From assembly GCF_007747215.1 (NCBI RefSeq), contig NZ_CP036273.1, positions 744,001 to 808,000 of the forward strand: a DNA stretch of 64,000 nucleotides, written 5' to 3'. Source of the stretch: Urbifossiella limnaea. GTDB taxonomy: Bacteria > Planctomycetota > Planctomycetia > Gemmatales > Gemmataceae. The notes under the pieces were generated by a model. That model made no database searches. It was given only the letters and a program-made list of their open reading frames with translations, and was not told the DNA's origin. A program made the translations under genes and the position numbers. Of this stretch, positions 1 through 9,070 are shown one piece after another (position 1 is the first letter of the stretch; the number at the start of each line of letters is the position of its first letter).

Positions 1-202
1 CGTCGATCCACAGGTCGCGGCCGCCGCCGAGGGCCGCGGCGCGCAAGCCCACGCCGACGAGGAGCACGGCCGCGACCGCGGCGGGGCCGGTCCAGTTCGT
101 GCGGCGGACGGGTGCGGGAACGGTGACGACGACCGGGGCGCGGACGGGGTCGAGGCGGTTGTGGACGGACGACGGGGCGGGTACGGCCTCGGTGGGTCGC
201 AT
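1..202 (-). CDS. Putative membrane glycosyltransferase, N-terminus only (runs off the left edge)
   Basis: A reading frame starts at ATG (202-200) and stays open to the window edge, giving 67 visible residues. About 35 Pro/Val-rich residues precede one hydrophobic stretch (AAVAAVLLVGVGLRAAALG), and the visible part ends in RDLWID. A first transmembrane helix ending in Arg and followed by D-L-W-x-D is the pattern at the first periplasmic loop of GT-C glycosyltransferases (PMT/ArnT-like, PF13231), where the next residue is normally the catalytic-loop Glu. That family call rests on this short stretch only. It lies on the same strand as accC and 69 bases downstream of it, so it may be co-transcribed. 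It could instead be any membrane protein with a short cytoplasmic N-terminus. Confidence 0.5.
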   Translation of the reverse strand, partial: MRPTEAVPAPSSVHNRLDPVRAPVVVTVPAPVRRTNWTGPAAVAAVLLVGVGLRAAALGGGRDLWID

Positions 203-271
203 GTGCGGCGGCTCCGGGTGCGGCGGGCGGCCCGGGAGCGTATCACCGCGGCGCGCGGCCGGTCAACCCCG

Positions 272-1624
272 CTACTTGCCGCGCTTCAGGAACTCGCGCT
301 CGATGAACGTCGTGTCCACCTCGCCGGCGATGAACTCGGGGCACTCGAAGATGCGGCGGTGGATCGGCAGCGTCGTGTGGATCCCCTCCACCACGAACTC
401 CCGCAGCGCCCGCCGCATCACCGCGAACGCCTCGGCCCGCGTCGGCTGGTACACCAGCAGCTTCGCCACCATCGAGTCGTAGTTCGGCGGCACCCGGTAG
501 CCGGTCACCACGTGCGTGTCGAGCCGCACGCCGGGGCCGCCCGGCGGCCGCCACGTCGTCACCACGCCGGGGCTCGGCTGGAAGTCCTTGTCCACGTTCT
601 CGGCGTTCACCCGCACCTCGATCGCCGCCCCGCGGTGCACGATGTCCTTCTGCTCGAACGGCAGCTTCTCGCCGGCCGCGACGCGGATCTGCTCGCGGAT
701 CAGGTCCACGCCGGTGACGAGCTCCGTGACCGGGTGCTCGACCTGGATGCGGGCGTTCACCTCGATGAAGTAGAACTTGTGGTCGCGGTCCACGAGGAAC
801 TCGCAGGTGCCGGCCGAGTAGTACCCGGCGGCCTTCGCCAGCCGCACCGCCGACTCGCACATGGCGATGCGGACCTTGTCCGGCAGGTTCGGCGCCGGCG
901 ACTCCTCGACCAGCTTCTGGTGGCGGCGCTGCAGCGTGCAGTCGCGCTCGAACAGGTGGACGACGTTGCCGTGCTTGTCGCCGAGCAACTGCACCTCGAC
1001 GTGCCGCGGGCGGTCCAGGTACTTCTCCAGGAAGACGCTGCCGTCCTTGAACGCCGCCTCGGCCTCGGTGCGGGCGGCCGACAGCCCCTTCACGAGGCCG
1101 TCGTCGTCCCACGCCTGCCGCATCCCCTTGCCGCCGCCGCCGGCCGACGCCTTGATGAGGACCGGGTAGCCGACCTTGCGGGCGAAGTCGAGCGCCTCCT
1201 TCTCGGACTCGACGAGCCCGTCGCTGCCGGGCACCGTCGGCACGTTCGCGGCCTTGGCCACTTCCTTCGAGCGGGCCTTGTCGCCGAGCTTGTTCATGGC
1301 CTCGGCGGACGGGCCGATGAACTCGAAGCCGTTCTCGCGGCACATCTGCGCGAACCGGCTGTTCTCGCTGAGGAAGCCGAACCCGGGGTGGATGGCGTCG
1401 GCGTCCACGCCCTCGGCCGCGGCGATGATGCGCGGCATCTTCAGGTAGCTCTCGGTGGCGACGGCCGGGCCGATGCACACCGCCTGGTCGGCGAGCTTGA
1501 GGTAGGGGGCGTCCTTGTCGGCCTCGGAGTAGACGACGGCGACCTCGACCCCGAGGTCGCGGCAGGCGCGGATCACGCGGAGGGCGATCTCACCCCGGTT
1601 GGCGACGAGCACTTTGCGGAACAT
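272..1624 (-). CDS. accC: Acetyl-CoA carboxylase, biotin carboxylase subunit
   Basis: Cytosolic ATP-grasp enzyme that carboxylates the biotin on AccB with bicarbonate and ATP, the first half-reaction of malonyl-CoA synthesis. The 450 residues match the usual AccC length. The protein opens with [14 protein letters not shown], has the glycine-rich ATP loop GGGGKG at residues 162-167, and contains the [14 protein letters not shown] active-site strand and the LVEESPAP segment. The ATG at 1624 was chosen because family members start at MF(R/N)K; the longer open frame upstream reads through the accB-accC spacer repeat. A GAGGA lies about 10 bases upstream. The gene follows accB on the same strand, about 108 bases apart, with a perfect inverted repeat in between that may alter the AccB:AccC ratio. 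Confidence 0.97.
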   Translation of the reverse strand: MFRKVLVANRGEIALRVIRACRDLGVEVAVVYSEADKDAPYLKLADQAVCIGPAVATESYLKMPRIIAAAEGVDADAIHPGFGFLSENSRFAQMCRENGFEFIGPSAEAMNKLGDKARSKEVAKAANVPTVPGSDGLVESEKEALDFARKVGYPVLIKASAGGGGKGMRQAWDDDGLVKGLSAARTEAEAAFKDGSVFLEKYLDRPRHVEVQLLGDKHGNVVHLFERDCTLQRRHQKLVEESPAPNLPDKVRIAMCESAVRLAKAAGYYSAGTCEFLVDRDHKFYFIEVNARIQVEHPVTELVTGVDLIREQIRVAAGEKLPFEQKDIVHRGAAIEVRVNAENVDKDFQPSPGVVTTWRPPGGPGVRLDTHVVTGYRVPPNYDSMVAKLLVYQPTRAEAFAVMRRALREFVVEGIHTTLPIHRRIFECPEFIAGEVDTTFIEREFLKRGK

Positions 1625-1646
1625 GAAGGGGGCGTCCTCGGGGGGC

Positions 1647-1729
1647 CGGCGAGCGGCCCGCGTGAGCGGGCTGTTGCGGAGGCGCATGGTGGCGGGGAGG
1701 AACAGCCCGCTCACGCGGGCCGCTCGCCG
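1647..1729. repeat. Perfect 29-bp inverted repeat in the accB-accC spacer
   Basis: Arms at 1647-1675 and 1701-1729 are exactly complementary, with 25 bases between them. Each arm also carries its own small hairpin, CCCGC-GTGA-GCGGG (657-670 of the first thousand-block, i.e. 1657-1670), whose loop is of GNRA type. A diverged single copy of the same unit lies at 23301-23325. In accBC mRNA the two arms would form a long stem between the two cistrons. There is no following U-run, so it is not a classical terminator; mRNA stabilisation or partial attenuation is inference. Confidence 0.85.
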
Positions 1730-1732
1730 CCC

Positions 1733-2227
1733 TCACCCCGGGTCCACCCGGAACAGGACGGTGTTGAAGTCCACGAAGTCCTCGTTCTTGGCGACGACCT
1801 CGGTGACGGTGCCGCTGACGCCGGCCTTGATCTCGTTGTTCACCTTCATGGCCATGACGATGCAGACGGTGGTGTCCGGGGTGACCCGGCTGCCGACCTT
1901 CACGAACTCCGGCTTGTCCGGCGCCGGGCGGGTGTAGAACGTGCCGATCAGCTCCGACTTGATCTCCAGCCCCTTCTTGGCGGCGGGGGCGGCGTGCGGC
2001 GGCGGGCTCGCGGGGGCGTGAGCCGCCGGGGCGGGGGCCGGCGCGTGGGCGGCGTGGACCGGCGCCGCGACCATCACCGGCGCGTCGCCGCCCTTGCGGA
2101 GGCGGATGCGCTGGTCGGCTTCCTTCAGGTCGATCTCGCTGAGCTCGTGTTCCGACATCAGCTTGAGCAAGTATTCGACGGTCTTCACGTCGAACGGCCG
2201 GGGGGCGTCCCGTTTGTCGTCGGCCAC
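1733..2227 (-). CDS. accB: Acetyl-CoA carboxylase, biotin carboxyl carrier protein
   Basis: Carries the biotin that shuttles carboxyl groups from AccC to the carboxyltransferase. It has 164 residues: an N-terminal helical part (TVEYLLKLMSEHELSEIDLKE), an Ala/Pro/His-rich flexible linker at about residues 55-90, and a C-terminal biotinyl/lipoyl domain. The biotin-accepting Lys lies in VMAMKVNNEIKAG. The usual motif is E-A-M-K-M; here Glu is replaced by Met and the Met after Lys by Val. The start is GTG (2227-2225) preceded by GAGGG at a 6-base spacing. First gene of an accB-accC pair; the stop lies 3 bases from one arm of the spacer inverted repeat. Confidence 0.95.
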   Translation of the reverse strand: MADDKRDAPRPFDVKTVEYLLKLMSEHELSEIDLKEADQRIRLRKGGDAPVMVAAPVHAAHAPAPAPAAHAPASPPPHAAPAAKKGLEIKSELIGTFYTRPAPDKPEFVKVGSRVTPDTTVCIVMAMKVNNEIKAGVSGTVTEVVAKNEDFVDFNTVLFRVDPG

Positions 2228-2359
2228 AGCGGACCCTCGTCAGGCGACCCCCCGGAGGGCCGGGGGTGAGAGGGAGTGTTTTAGGTGCGGGGGTGCAGAG
2301 GTGAAGGGGCCGGGTCGTAGAACGAGCCTGGCCCGCAATTTGCCTTCGGCCCGTCACCC

Positions 2360-3844
2360 ATGACCCTCGCCCCTCCCGACCTCGCCGTCGTCGCCGCGTA
2401 CCTCGTCGGCATGACGCTCTTCGGCGTCTGGTTCACGACGGCGCAGAAAGACCTGCGCACCTACTTCGTCGGCGACCGCGACGTGGGCTGGGTGCTCGTG
2501 CTGGTGTCGATCGTGGCGACGGAGACGAGCGCCGTCACCTTTCTGAGCGTGCCGGGGCTGGCGTTCAAGCCGGACGGCGGCGACCTGACGTTCCTGCAAC
2601 TGGCGTTCGGCTACGTCGTCGGCCGGGTGCTGGTGGCGTGGCTACTGCTGCCGCAGTACATGAGCGGCGACCTGTTCAGCGCCTACGAGGTACTCAAGCA
2701 GCGCTTCGGCCCCGGCGTGCAGCGCGTGGCGAGCGGCCTGTTCCTCGTCACCCGCACCGTCGCCGACGGCCTGCGCCTGTACCTCACGGCGCTGCTGCTG
2801 CAATACGTCGATCTGGGCCGGTTCATCGGCGTGGAATGGGGCGTGGGGCCGGCGATCGTGACGGTCGGCGTGGTGACGGTGGTGTACACGTACCTCGGCG
2901 GCATGAAGGCGGTGATCTGGACCGACCTGATTCAATTCGTGGTGAAGGTGGCCGGGGCGGCGCTGGCCGGCGTCTTCGTGCTGAAGCTGCTGCCGGGCGG
3001 GTGGGACGAGTTCGTGAGCGCCGGCGCCGCGGCGGGCAAGTTCAAGCTGATCGAGCCCGCGTTCGACCGCACGGTGGCCTTCAACATCTGGGCCGGCGTC
3101 ATCGGCGGGGCCGTGTTTTCGATGGCGAGCCACGGCGCCGACCAGCTGATGGTGCAGCGCTACCTGTGCGCCCGCTCGCTGGGCCAGGCCCGGCTGGCGC
3201 TGGTGCTGAGCGGCTTCACCGTGCTGGTGCAGTTCCTCCTCTTCCTGTTGGTCGGCGTCGGGCTGTTCGTCCTGATGCGGGCCGACCTGTTCCCGGAGGC
3301 GGTGGGGCGGCGGCCGGACGAGGTGTTCGGCCTGTTCATCGTGACGCGGCTGCCGACGGGCGTGGCCGGGGTGCTGGTGGCGGCGGTTCTAGCGGCGGCG
3401 ATGAGCACGCTGTCGTCGTCGCTGAACAGCTCGGCGAACGCGGTGGTGACGGACTTCGTGCGGCCGCTGCGGCCGAACCGGTCGGAGCGCGAGAACGTGC
3501 TTCTGTCGCGGCTGCTGACGGCGGTGTGGGGCGTGGCCCAAATGGCTGTGGCGTTCGCGGCGTACCGGCTGAACGAGGACAAGAGCGTCGTCGAGCGGGT
3601 GCTGGCGGTGGCGGGCTTCACGACGGGGCTGCTGCTGGGGCTGTTCCTGTTGGGGAGCCTGAAGAAGCCGCCGCGGTCGGGTGCGGCGCTGGTCGGGATG
3701 CTGTGCGGGTTCGCCGCAGTGCTGGCCGCGTGGCTGCCGTCGGTGTGGGGGCCGCCGGTGCTGGCGTGGCCGTGGTTCGCGCCGCTCGGCGCGGGGACGA
3801 CGGTGCTCGTGGCGCTCGGGTTGGAATGGGTGACGGCGGAATGA
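2360..3844 (+). CDS. Sodium:solute symporter family (SSF) transporter
   Basis: Inner-membrane secondary transporter of the SSS/SLC5 family (PF00474), which couples Na+ entry to uptake of sugars, amino acids or similar solutes. The 494 residues contain about a dozen hydrophobic helices. Family signatures are visible: the early DYFVGDR-like segment ([12 protein letters not shown]), [15 protein letters not shown] in helix 2, [16 protein letters not shown], and [22 protein letters not shown] near the end of the core. Substrate cannot be read from sequence. It is followed after 154 bases on the same strand by the MurQ-kinase fusion and then a secreted glycosidase, so an amino sugar or cell-wall fragment is a reasonable guess. 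No clear ribosome-binding site precedes the ATG. Confidence 0.9.
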   Translation: MTLAPPDLAVVAAYLVGMTLFGVWFTTAQKDLRTYFVGDRDVGWVLVLVSIVATETSAVTFLSVPGLAFKPDGGDLTFLQLAFGYVVGRVLVAWLLLPQYMSGDLFSAYEVLKQRFGPGVQRVASGLFLVTRTVADGLRLYLTALLLQYVDLGRFIGVEWGVGPAIVTVGVVTVVYTYLGGMKAVIWTDLIQFVVKVAGAALAGVFVLKLLPGGWDEFVSAGAAAGKFKLIEPAFDRTVAFNIWAGVIGGAVFSMASHGADQLMVQRYLCARSLGQARLALVLSGFTVLVQFLLFLLVGVGLFVLMRADLFPEAVGRRPDEVFGLFIVTRLPTGVAGVLVAAVLAAAMSTLSSSLNSSANAVVTDFVRPLRPNRSERENVLLSRLLTAVWGVAQMAVAFAAYRLNEDKSVVERVLAVAGFTTGLLLGLFLLGSLKKPPRSGAALVGMLCGFAAVLAAWLPSVWGPPVLAWPWFAPLGAGTTVLVALGLEWVTAE

Positions 3845-3998
3845 CGAACCCGTGACGGCCTCGCCCCGGGATTCATCCGCCCTTCATCCTCCATCCTGCA
3901 TCCTTCCCCGAGGCGGCACGTCGGTTGCTTCCCCGTGGCGGCATTCGGACCAACACGCTACCATGCCGGGAACCGACGCCCCCGGTTGCTCTCCGCCT

Positions 3999-5843
3999 AT
4001 GGACCACCTCCAGACCGAAGCCCGCAACCCCGCGTCGGCCGGGCTCGACGAGCTCTCGGCCTACCAGTTCGTGCGCCTCATGGCCGCCGAGGACGCGAAA
4101 GCCGTTGCGGCCGTGGAGTCGCAGGCCGCCGCCATCGCCCGCGCCGTCGAGGTCGTGGCCGAGCGGATGAAGGCCGGCGGGCGGCTGGTGTACGTCGGCG
4201 CCGGCACGTCGGGCCGGCTCGGCGTGCTGGACGCCAGCGAGTGCCCGCCCACGTTCAACGCCCCGCCGGGCCTCGTCGTCGGCGTCATCGCCGGCGGCCA
4301 CACGGCGCTGACCCGCGCCGTGGAAGGCGCCGAGGATCATCCCGAGGCCGCCGCGACGGACCTGACCGCGGTGCAGCTCTCCGCCGCCGACGTGCTCGTC
4401 GGCATCGCCACCAGCGGCCGCACGCCGTACGTGCTGGGCGCGGTCGAGTACGCCCGCAAGCTCGGGGCGTTCACCGTCGGCCTGTCGTGCAACCCGGACT
4501 CGGAGCTAATCCCGAGGGTCGATCTGGCGATCACGCCGGTGGTCGGGCCGGAGGTGCTCAGCGGCAGCACGCGGCTGAAGGCCGGCACGGCGACGAAGCT
4601 GGTGCTGAACATGCTCAGCACCGGGGTGATGGTGCGGCTCGGCAAGACGTTCGGCAACCTGATGGTGGACCTGCGGGCGACCAACGCCAAGCTCCGCTAC
4701 CGCACCAACCGCATCGTCCGCGAGGCGACCGGCCTCGACCCGGACGCCGCCGCCGCACTGCTGACGCGCTGCGACGGCGAGCTCAAGACGGCCCTCGTGG
4801 CCCAGCTCGCGGGGCTGTCGCCGGACGGAGCCCGCGCCCGCCTCTCCGCCGTCGGCGGGTGGGTGCGCGCGGCCGTCGCCGTGAATGGCAAGAACGGCGT
4901 ACACGCGAACGGCACCGAGGAACTGGTGCTCGGCTTCGACGGCGGCGGCACCCGCACCGTGGCCCTGCTCGCGAGCCGAAACGGCAGTGGCTGGAAGCTC
5001 CTGGGCCGCGGCGAGGCCGGCCCGAGCAACCGGCAGGCGGTCGGCACCCCCGCGGCGCTCGCGGCGCTGGACGCGGCCGCCGACGCCGCGTTCGCGTCCG
5101 CCGGTCGGCCGCGGAAGGCCGTGCGCGCCGCGGTGCTGGGCCTCGCCGGCGCCGGCCGCGCCGAGGACCGCGAGGTCATCCGCGAGTGGGCCGCGAAGGT
5201 TCACCTGGCGCCCGCCGTGGACGTGATCGAGGACGCGGCTCTGCTGCTCGCCGCGGGCACGCCCGACGGCTGGGGCGTGGCGGTGGTGGCGGGCACCGGC
5301 TCGATGGCCTACGCCCGCGCCGCCGACGGCCGCACCGCCCGCGCCGGCGGGTGGGGCTACCTCCTCGGCGACGAGGGGAGCGGCTACGCCCTGGCGCTCG
5401 CGGGGTTACGGGCCGCCGCCCGCGCCGCCGACGGCCGCGGCCCACGCACGGTGCTGACCGACAAGCTCCTGTCGGCGTTCGGGCTGACGCGGCCCGAGGA
5501 GCTGGTCGGCGTCGTGTACCGCGGCTGCGACCGGCCGGCGCTCGCGGCCCTGGCGCCGCTCGTGCTCGACGCCGCCGAACGTTGCCCCGTTGCGGCGGAG
5601 CTCGCGACCGCGGCCGTGGCCGAACTGGCGGCGGCGGCGGTGGCGGCGGCCCGACAGCTGGGCTACGGCGCGGCGTTCCCGGTCGCGCTGGCCGGCGGGT
5701 TGTTCGAGTCGCGCGCCGACTACCGCGAGCGCTTCCTGGCGGCCCTCGCGGAACAGGGCGTAACGCCGGCGCCGGTCGCCGTGGTGCGCGAACCGGCCGA
5801 AGGTGCCGTTCGACTCGCGCTGGCGCTCCGAGCGACCGCTTAA
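3999..5843 (+). CDS. murQ: Fusion: N-acetylmuramic acid 6-phosphate etherase (MurQ) + BadF-type amino-sugar kinase
   Basis: A 614-residue two-domain protein. Residues 1-300 are a full-length MurQ, which cleaves the D-lactyl ether of MurNAc-6-P to GlcNAc-6-[10 protein letters not shown] (68-76) and DASECPP, with Glu81 and Glu112 (in GAEDHPE) at the positions of the catalytic pair of characterised MurQ enzymes. Residues ~308-614 are an ASKHA kinase of the BadF/BadG family (PF01869): GFDGGGTRT phosphate loop, [21 protein letters not shown] and [12 protein letters not shown]. Kinases of this family include GlcNAc kinase and MurNAc kinase (MurK). ATG 3999 was chosen because MurQ proteins start only a few residues before the T/EARNPAS segment; ATG 3963 is possible. 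Inference: one polypeptide could phosphorylate MurNAc and then remove its lactyl group. Confidence 0.93.
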   Translation: MDHLQTEARNPASAGLDELSAYQFVRLMAAEDAKAVAAVESQAAAIARAVEVVAERMKAGGRLVYVGAGTSGRLGVLDASECPPTFNAPPGLVVGVIAGGHTALTRAVEGAEDHPEAAATDLTAVQLSAADVLVGIATSGRTPYVLGAVEYARKLGAFTVGLSCNPDSELIPRVDLAITPVVGPEVLSGSTRLKAGTATKLVLNMLSTGVMVRLGKTFGNLMVDLRATNAKLRYRTNRIVREATGLDPDAAAALLTRCDGELKTALVAQLAGLSPDGARARLSAVGGWVRAAVAVNGKNGVHANGTEELVLGFDGGGTRTVALLASRNGSGWKLLGRGEAGPSNRQAVGTPAALAALDAAADAAFASAGRPRKAVRAAVLGLAGAGRAEDREVIREWAAKVHLAPAVDVIEDAALLLAAGTPDGWGVAVVAGTGSMAYARAADGRTARAGGWGYLLGDEGSGYALALAGLRAAARAADGRGPRTVLTDKLLSAFGLTRPEELVGVVYRGCDRPALAALAPLVLDAAERCPVAAELATAAVAELAAAAVAAARQLGYGAAFPVALAGGLFESRADYRERFLAALAEQGVTPAPVAVVREPAEGAVRLALALRATA

Positions 5844-5883
5844 CTTCCCACGCCGCTTGCGGCGTTGCACACCGAGCTCACAC

Positions 5884-7338
5884 ATGCCACGCCTCGTCTC
5901 CGCGGCAGCGGTTGCCGTGTTGCTCGCGCTACCCGCAGCCGCGACTCAGAACGCGCCGCTGCCGCCGCCGCTGAAGCGCGAGTTCCGCGGTGTCTGGGTC
6001 GCCACCGTCGGCAACATCGACTGGCCGACCAAACCCGGCCTCCCCGCCGCGCAGCAGAAGGCGGAACTGATTGCCATTCTCGACAAGGCCGCCGAGCTGA
6101 AGCTGAACGCGGTGATCTTCCAGGTCCGGCCGATGGCCGACAGCCTGTACCGTTCGGAGCTGGAGCCGTGGTCCGAGTACCTGACCGGCCAACTCGGCAC
6201 CGATCCCGGCTACGACCCGCTCGCGCTCGCGGTGCAGGAGGCGCACGCCCGCGGGCTCGAACTCCACGCCTGGTTCAACCCGTACCGGGCGCGTCACCCG
6301 ACCGCCAAATCCGTCGCCCCGCCGACACACGTGACGAAGGCCCGACCCGACCTGGCGCCCGCCTACGGCAAGCACCACTGGATGAACCCGACAAACCCCG
6401 AGGTGCAGAAGCGCTCGCTCGACGTCATCCTCGACGTGGTGAAGCGCTACGACGTCGATGGCGTCCACATCGACGACTACTTCTACCCGTACAAGGAGAA
6501 GGACGCCGCGGGGAAGGTCATCCCCTTTCCGGACGACGACACCTGGGCCGCGTACCAGAAGGCCGGCGGCAAGCTGGCCCGCGACGACTGGCGGCGCGAC
6601 GCGGTGAACGCGTTCGTGCGCCGCATGTACGACGGCGTCAAGACGGCGAAGCCGACGGTGCAGGTCGGCATCAGCCCGTTCGGCATCTGGCGGCCGGGCC
6701 ACCCCGCCGGCATTGCCGGGCTCGACCAGTACGCCGAGCTGTACGCCGACGCCAGGCTGTGGCTCAACGAGGGCTGGGTGGACTACTGGACGCCGCAGCT
6801 GTACTGGCCGATCGCCCAGCAGAAGCAGAGCTTCCCCAGGCTGCTCGACTGGTGGGCGGCCGAGAACACGAAGAAGCGGCACCTGTGGCCGGGGCTGTAC
6901 ACCAGCCGCGTGACGGGCGCCGACAAGGGCTGGCCGGCGACCGAGGTCGCCGAGCAGATCGGGCTGACGCGGAAGACCGGCGCGAACGGCGCCGTCCACT
7001 TCAGCATGAAGGCGCTGATGAAGAACACCGGCGGCGTCGCGGACGAGCTGAAGCGCGTGTACGCCGAGCCGGCGCTGGTGCCGGAGACGCCGTGGGCCGC
7101 GCCGAAGGAGCCGCTGGCGGCGCCGCGGGTGGTCGTGGCCGGGGGGAACATGACGGTGACGTCCGACCCGCCGGCGCGGTTCGTGATCGTGCGGCAGGAG
7201 ACGGCCGGCGGTTGGACGACGACGGTCACAGCCGGCGGCCCGGGTGCCACGCTGCCGCGACGGGTGGGGCGGGTGCTCGTCAGCGTTCAAGACCAGGCCG
7301 GGCGGCTGAGCCCGGCGGTCGAGGCGCCGCGGCGGTAG
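5884..7338 (+). CDS. Secreted glycoside hydrolase-like protein, GHL10/DUF187 (YngK-like)
   Basis: 484 residues starting with a signal peptide (MPRLVSAAAVAVLLALPA) and then the diagnostic block REFRGVWVATVGNIDWP, followed by a TIM-barrel domain (AVIFQVRPMADSLY, LHAWFNPYRARHP, YDVDGVHIDDYFYPY, VQVGISPFGIWRPG). This is GHL10 (PF02638), a glycosidase-like family often linked to cell-wall turnover. ATG 5884 begins the signal peptide and has a GAG 12 bases upstream. The C-terminal ~100 residues look like a small beta domain. It follows the MurQ-kinase gene by 40 bases and is probably co-transcribed, which supports a role in releasing sugars from envelope polymers. The substrate is unproven. Confidence 0.88.
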   Translation: MPRLVSAAAVAVLLALPAAATQNAPLPPPLKREFRGVWVATVGNIDWPTKPGLPAAQQKAELIAILDKAAELKLNAVIFQVRPMADSLYRSELEPWSEYLTGQLGTDPGYDPLALAVQEAHARGLELHAWFNPYRARHPTAKSVAPPTHVTKARPDLAPAYGKHHWMNPTNPEVQKRSLDVILDVVKRYDVDGVHIDDYFYPYKEKDAAGKVIPFPDDDTWAAYQKAGGKLARDDWRRDAVNAFVRRMYDGVKTAKPTVQVGISPFGIWRPGHPAGIAGLDQYAELYADARLWLNEGWVDYWTPQLYWPIAQQKQSFPRLLDWWAAENTKKRHLWPGLYTSRVTGADKGWPATEVAEQIGLTRKTGANGAVHFSMKALMKNTGGVADELKRVYAEPALVPETPWAAPKEPLAAPRVVVAGGNMTVTSDPPARFVIVRQETAGGWTTTVTAGGPGATLPRRVGRVLVSVQDQAGRLSPAVEAPRR

Positions 7339-7347
7339 GGCGGGGGG

Positions 7348-7770
7348 TTACTTCGCCTTCGGCGCGGCGCGGAACTCGTCGGCCGTCATCGTCTTTACCG
7401 TCCCGTCCTGGAGCAGGACGCTCCCGCCCTCGGTCTCGGCCTTCTTCTCGTACGCCAGCACCCCGCCGGCCGCCTGCCCGGCGGCGACGGCGCCCTCCTC
7501 GGCGGGCTTCACGCCCCACACGGCGGTCACGTCGCCGGCCTTCAGCGCCCGCACCCCGACCGGGAACGTCGCCTCGTACGCGGCCAGTTCGGCGGCGGTC
7601 GGGGCGGCCTTCTTCCCCTTCGCGGCGTGGGCGGCGGCGATCCCGCCGACCTCGCGGAGTTCGTCGGCGCGGGTCGGGTTGCCGTCGCCCGCGGGTCGGT
7701 TGTCGGAGGTGCAGCCGGCGAGGCCGACGGCGAGCGCAACGAACCAGGGTGCGAAGCGGGTACGGGTCAC
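7348..7770 (-). CDS. Small lipoprotein downstream of a DUF1559 gene, function unknown
   Basis: 140 residues. GTG start (7770-7768) with GGAG 6 bases upstream. The N-terminus is a lipoprotein signal (FVALAVGLAGC, modified Cys at residue 20), and the mature part is Ala/Lys-rich with no domain I recognise; the C-terminus has GSVLLQDGTVKTMTADEF. It ends 4 bases from the converging GHL10 gene. It follows the pseudopilin-like gene by about 100 bases on the same strand, a pairing frequently seen with DUF1559 genes in planctomycetes. A strong 17-bp hairpin lies in the gap, so its expression may be lower than that of the pilin gene. Confidence 0.8.
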   Translation of the reverse strand: MTRTRFAPWFVALAVGLAGCTSDNRPAGDGNPTRADELREVGGIAAAHAAKGKKAAPTAAELAAYEATFPVGVRALKAGDVTAVWGVKPAEEGAVAAGQAAGGVLAYEKKAETEGGSVLLQDGTVKTMTADEFRAAPKAK

Positions 7771-7803
7771 GGGAAGCTCCGGGTGTGGGTCGGGGGGAAA
7801 CGG

Positions 7804-7842
7804 CCGACCCCGCCGCCGGCAGGGGGCCGGCGGCGGGGTCGG
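7804..7842. terminator. 17-bp perfect hairpin between the pilin-like and lipoprotein genes
   Basis: Arms 7804-7820 and 7826-7842 are exactly complementary with a 5-base loop. It sits 30 bases after the stop of the DUF1559 gene and 34 bases before the lipoprotein start, both on the minus strand. No U-run follows on that strand, so it may act as an attenuator or as a 3'-end stabiliser for the upstream mRNA instead of a full terminator. Confidence 0.6.
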
Positions 7843-7871
7843 GCGGGTGGCGGAGCGGGGCGGGGCGGGGG

Positions 7872-8939
7872 TCAGTTCTCCGAGAGCGGCTCGCCGCCGG
7901 CTCGGGTGCCCATCGCCCGCCACGTCTGGATGGGGATCGAGTCGCGGACGAACCGGACGCTCCCGTCGCCGAGGCAGGCGTTCACCCCGCCGGTGTGGTA
8001 GCTGCTGGCGGCGATGTGCATCGACGTGAACGCCGAGTTCCCGCAGCTGTAGTGCTGGGTGCCGCCCGGCACGAGCCGGTTCCAGTTCACGGGGAGGGTG
8101 TGGGTGAACACGAAGTTCGACGGCAGGTTCCGGTAGTACTGGTGCCCGACGTACTTGATCGAGCTGCTCCAGTTGCTCCCGTCGACGCACATCGAAATCG
8201 TCGTGCCGTCGGTCTCGTTGTACCCGGTGTTCCCGCTGTTGATGATGACGGTGATGTTGTCCCGGAGGCCCGACCCGGTAGTCGAGTTGGTGTCGCGCGA
8301 CCGCATCACCTCGGCGAACATCACCGTGTTGCTCGACCCGTCGGCGATCGACAGCACCGAGAACCCGCGCATGGTCTGGCCGTTGGCCGGGTACGGGACC
8401 GAGAAGATGCCGTCGCGGGTGCCGCTTCCGCCGCGGTAGTGGGCGTACGCGCCGAGCGAGCCGAAGTAGTTCTGCCGCCCGGCCCCGTTGTACGTCTGGC
8501 TCGACGGGTCCGACGGGCACAGGAACACCGGCACGTCGCCCGTGCGGGCGGCGGCGTTCGCACCGGTCTTGGCCGGGATCGACGCGTCGATCGGGGCGTC
8601 GCTGTTCACGTTGTAGTTCATGTCGAACTGGTTGTACTTGCTCGCCTGCTCGAAGTACGGCAGCAGCAGCGCCTGGAGCGGCGCCCCGCTCGACCGCGTG
8701 TTGCCGCCGATCACCGTCGTGTGCTGGGTCGGCGGCAGCGTGCCGTTGGTACTCTCGTAGTTGTGCGCGGCCAGCCCGAACTGCTTCAGGTTGTTGCTGC
8801 ACTTGGCCCGGGCGGCGGCCTCGCGGACCTTCTGGACCGCGGGGAGCAGCAGCCCGATCAGGATGGCGATGATCGCGATCACCACCAGCAGCTCGATCAG
8901 CGTGAACGCGGACCGGGCGGCGGCACGTCGGCGCGACAC
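7872..8939 (-). CDS. DUF1559 pseudopilin-like secreted protein
   Basis: 355 residues. A short basic leader ([10 protein letters not shown]) leads into a type IV-prepilin signal, [18 protein letters not shown], with Phe+1 and Glu+5. A helix follows ([23 protein letters not shown]), then the DUF1559 (PF07596) globular domain ending in [14 protein letters not shown]. Such proteins are expected to be cleaved by a prepilin peptidase and placed in the cell envelope; planctomycetes carry many copies. GTG 8939 was chosen because GAGGTG lies 6 bases upstream and it gives a normal leader length; the longer open frame to 9077 would put ~46 odd residues before it. Upstream is a candidate sigma-54 promoter, next to a sigma-54 activator gene. 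Confidence 0.92.
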   Translation of the reverse strand: MSRRRAAARSAFTLIELLVVIAIIAILIGLLLPAVQKVREAAARAKCSNNLKQFGLAAHNYESTNGTLPPTQHTTVIGGNTRSSGAPLQALLLPYFEQASKYNQFDMNYNVNSDAPIDASIPAKTGANAAARTGDVPVFLCPSDPSSQTYNGAGRQNYFGSLGAYAHYRGGSGTRDGIFSVPYPANGQTMRGFSVLSIADGSSNTVMFAEVMRSRDTNSTTGSGLRDNITVIINSGNTGYNETDGTTISMCVDGSNWSSSIKYVGHQYYRNLPSNFVFTHTLPVNWNRLVPGGTQHYSCGNSAFTSMHIAASSYHTGGVNACLGDGSVRFVRDSIPIQTWRAMGTRAGGEPLSEN

Positions 8940-8990
8940 GGGGCACCTCGCCGGAATGAGGAAGGACGAGAACGCGTGCGGGGTGCCGAC

Positions 8991-9005
8991 GCACAACGCG
9001 TACCA
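8991..9005 (-). promoter_or_regulatory. Candidate sigma-54 (-24/-12) promoter of the DUF1559 gene
   Basis: Read on the minus strand the sequence is TGGTACG-CGTT-GTGC. It matches the consensus TGGCACG-N4-TTGC at 9 of 11 positions, with the invariant GG (9004-9003) and GC (8992-8991) at the correct spacing. Transcription would begin near 8980, about 40 bases before the GTG start. A sigma-54 enhancer-binding protein is encoded directly upstream. Assigned by eye, not by a scored scan. Confidence 0.6.
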
Positions 9006-9070
9006 AAGTGAGATCGCGATGAGTGAGACTGCGGCACACGGGCCGCAACGCCGCGAGCCGCGTCCGGGCA

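Noticed and set aside
161-2269. 702-codon plus-strand open frame opposite accC/accB
   Set aside because: The product is low-complexity Arg/His/Val-rich with no domain, and the opposite strand encodes clear accC and accB. Long antisense frames are normal at this GC content.
7342-7871. 566-codon minus frame joining the lipoprotein region with the pilin region (7348-9048)
   Set aside because: Only its last 140 codons make a sensible protein. The rest is an out-of-frame reading of the DUF1559 gene.
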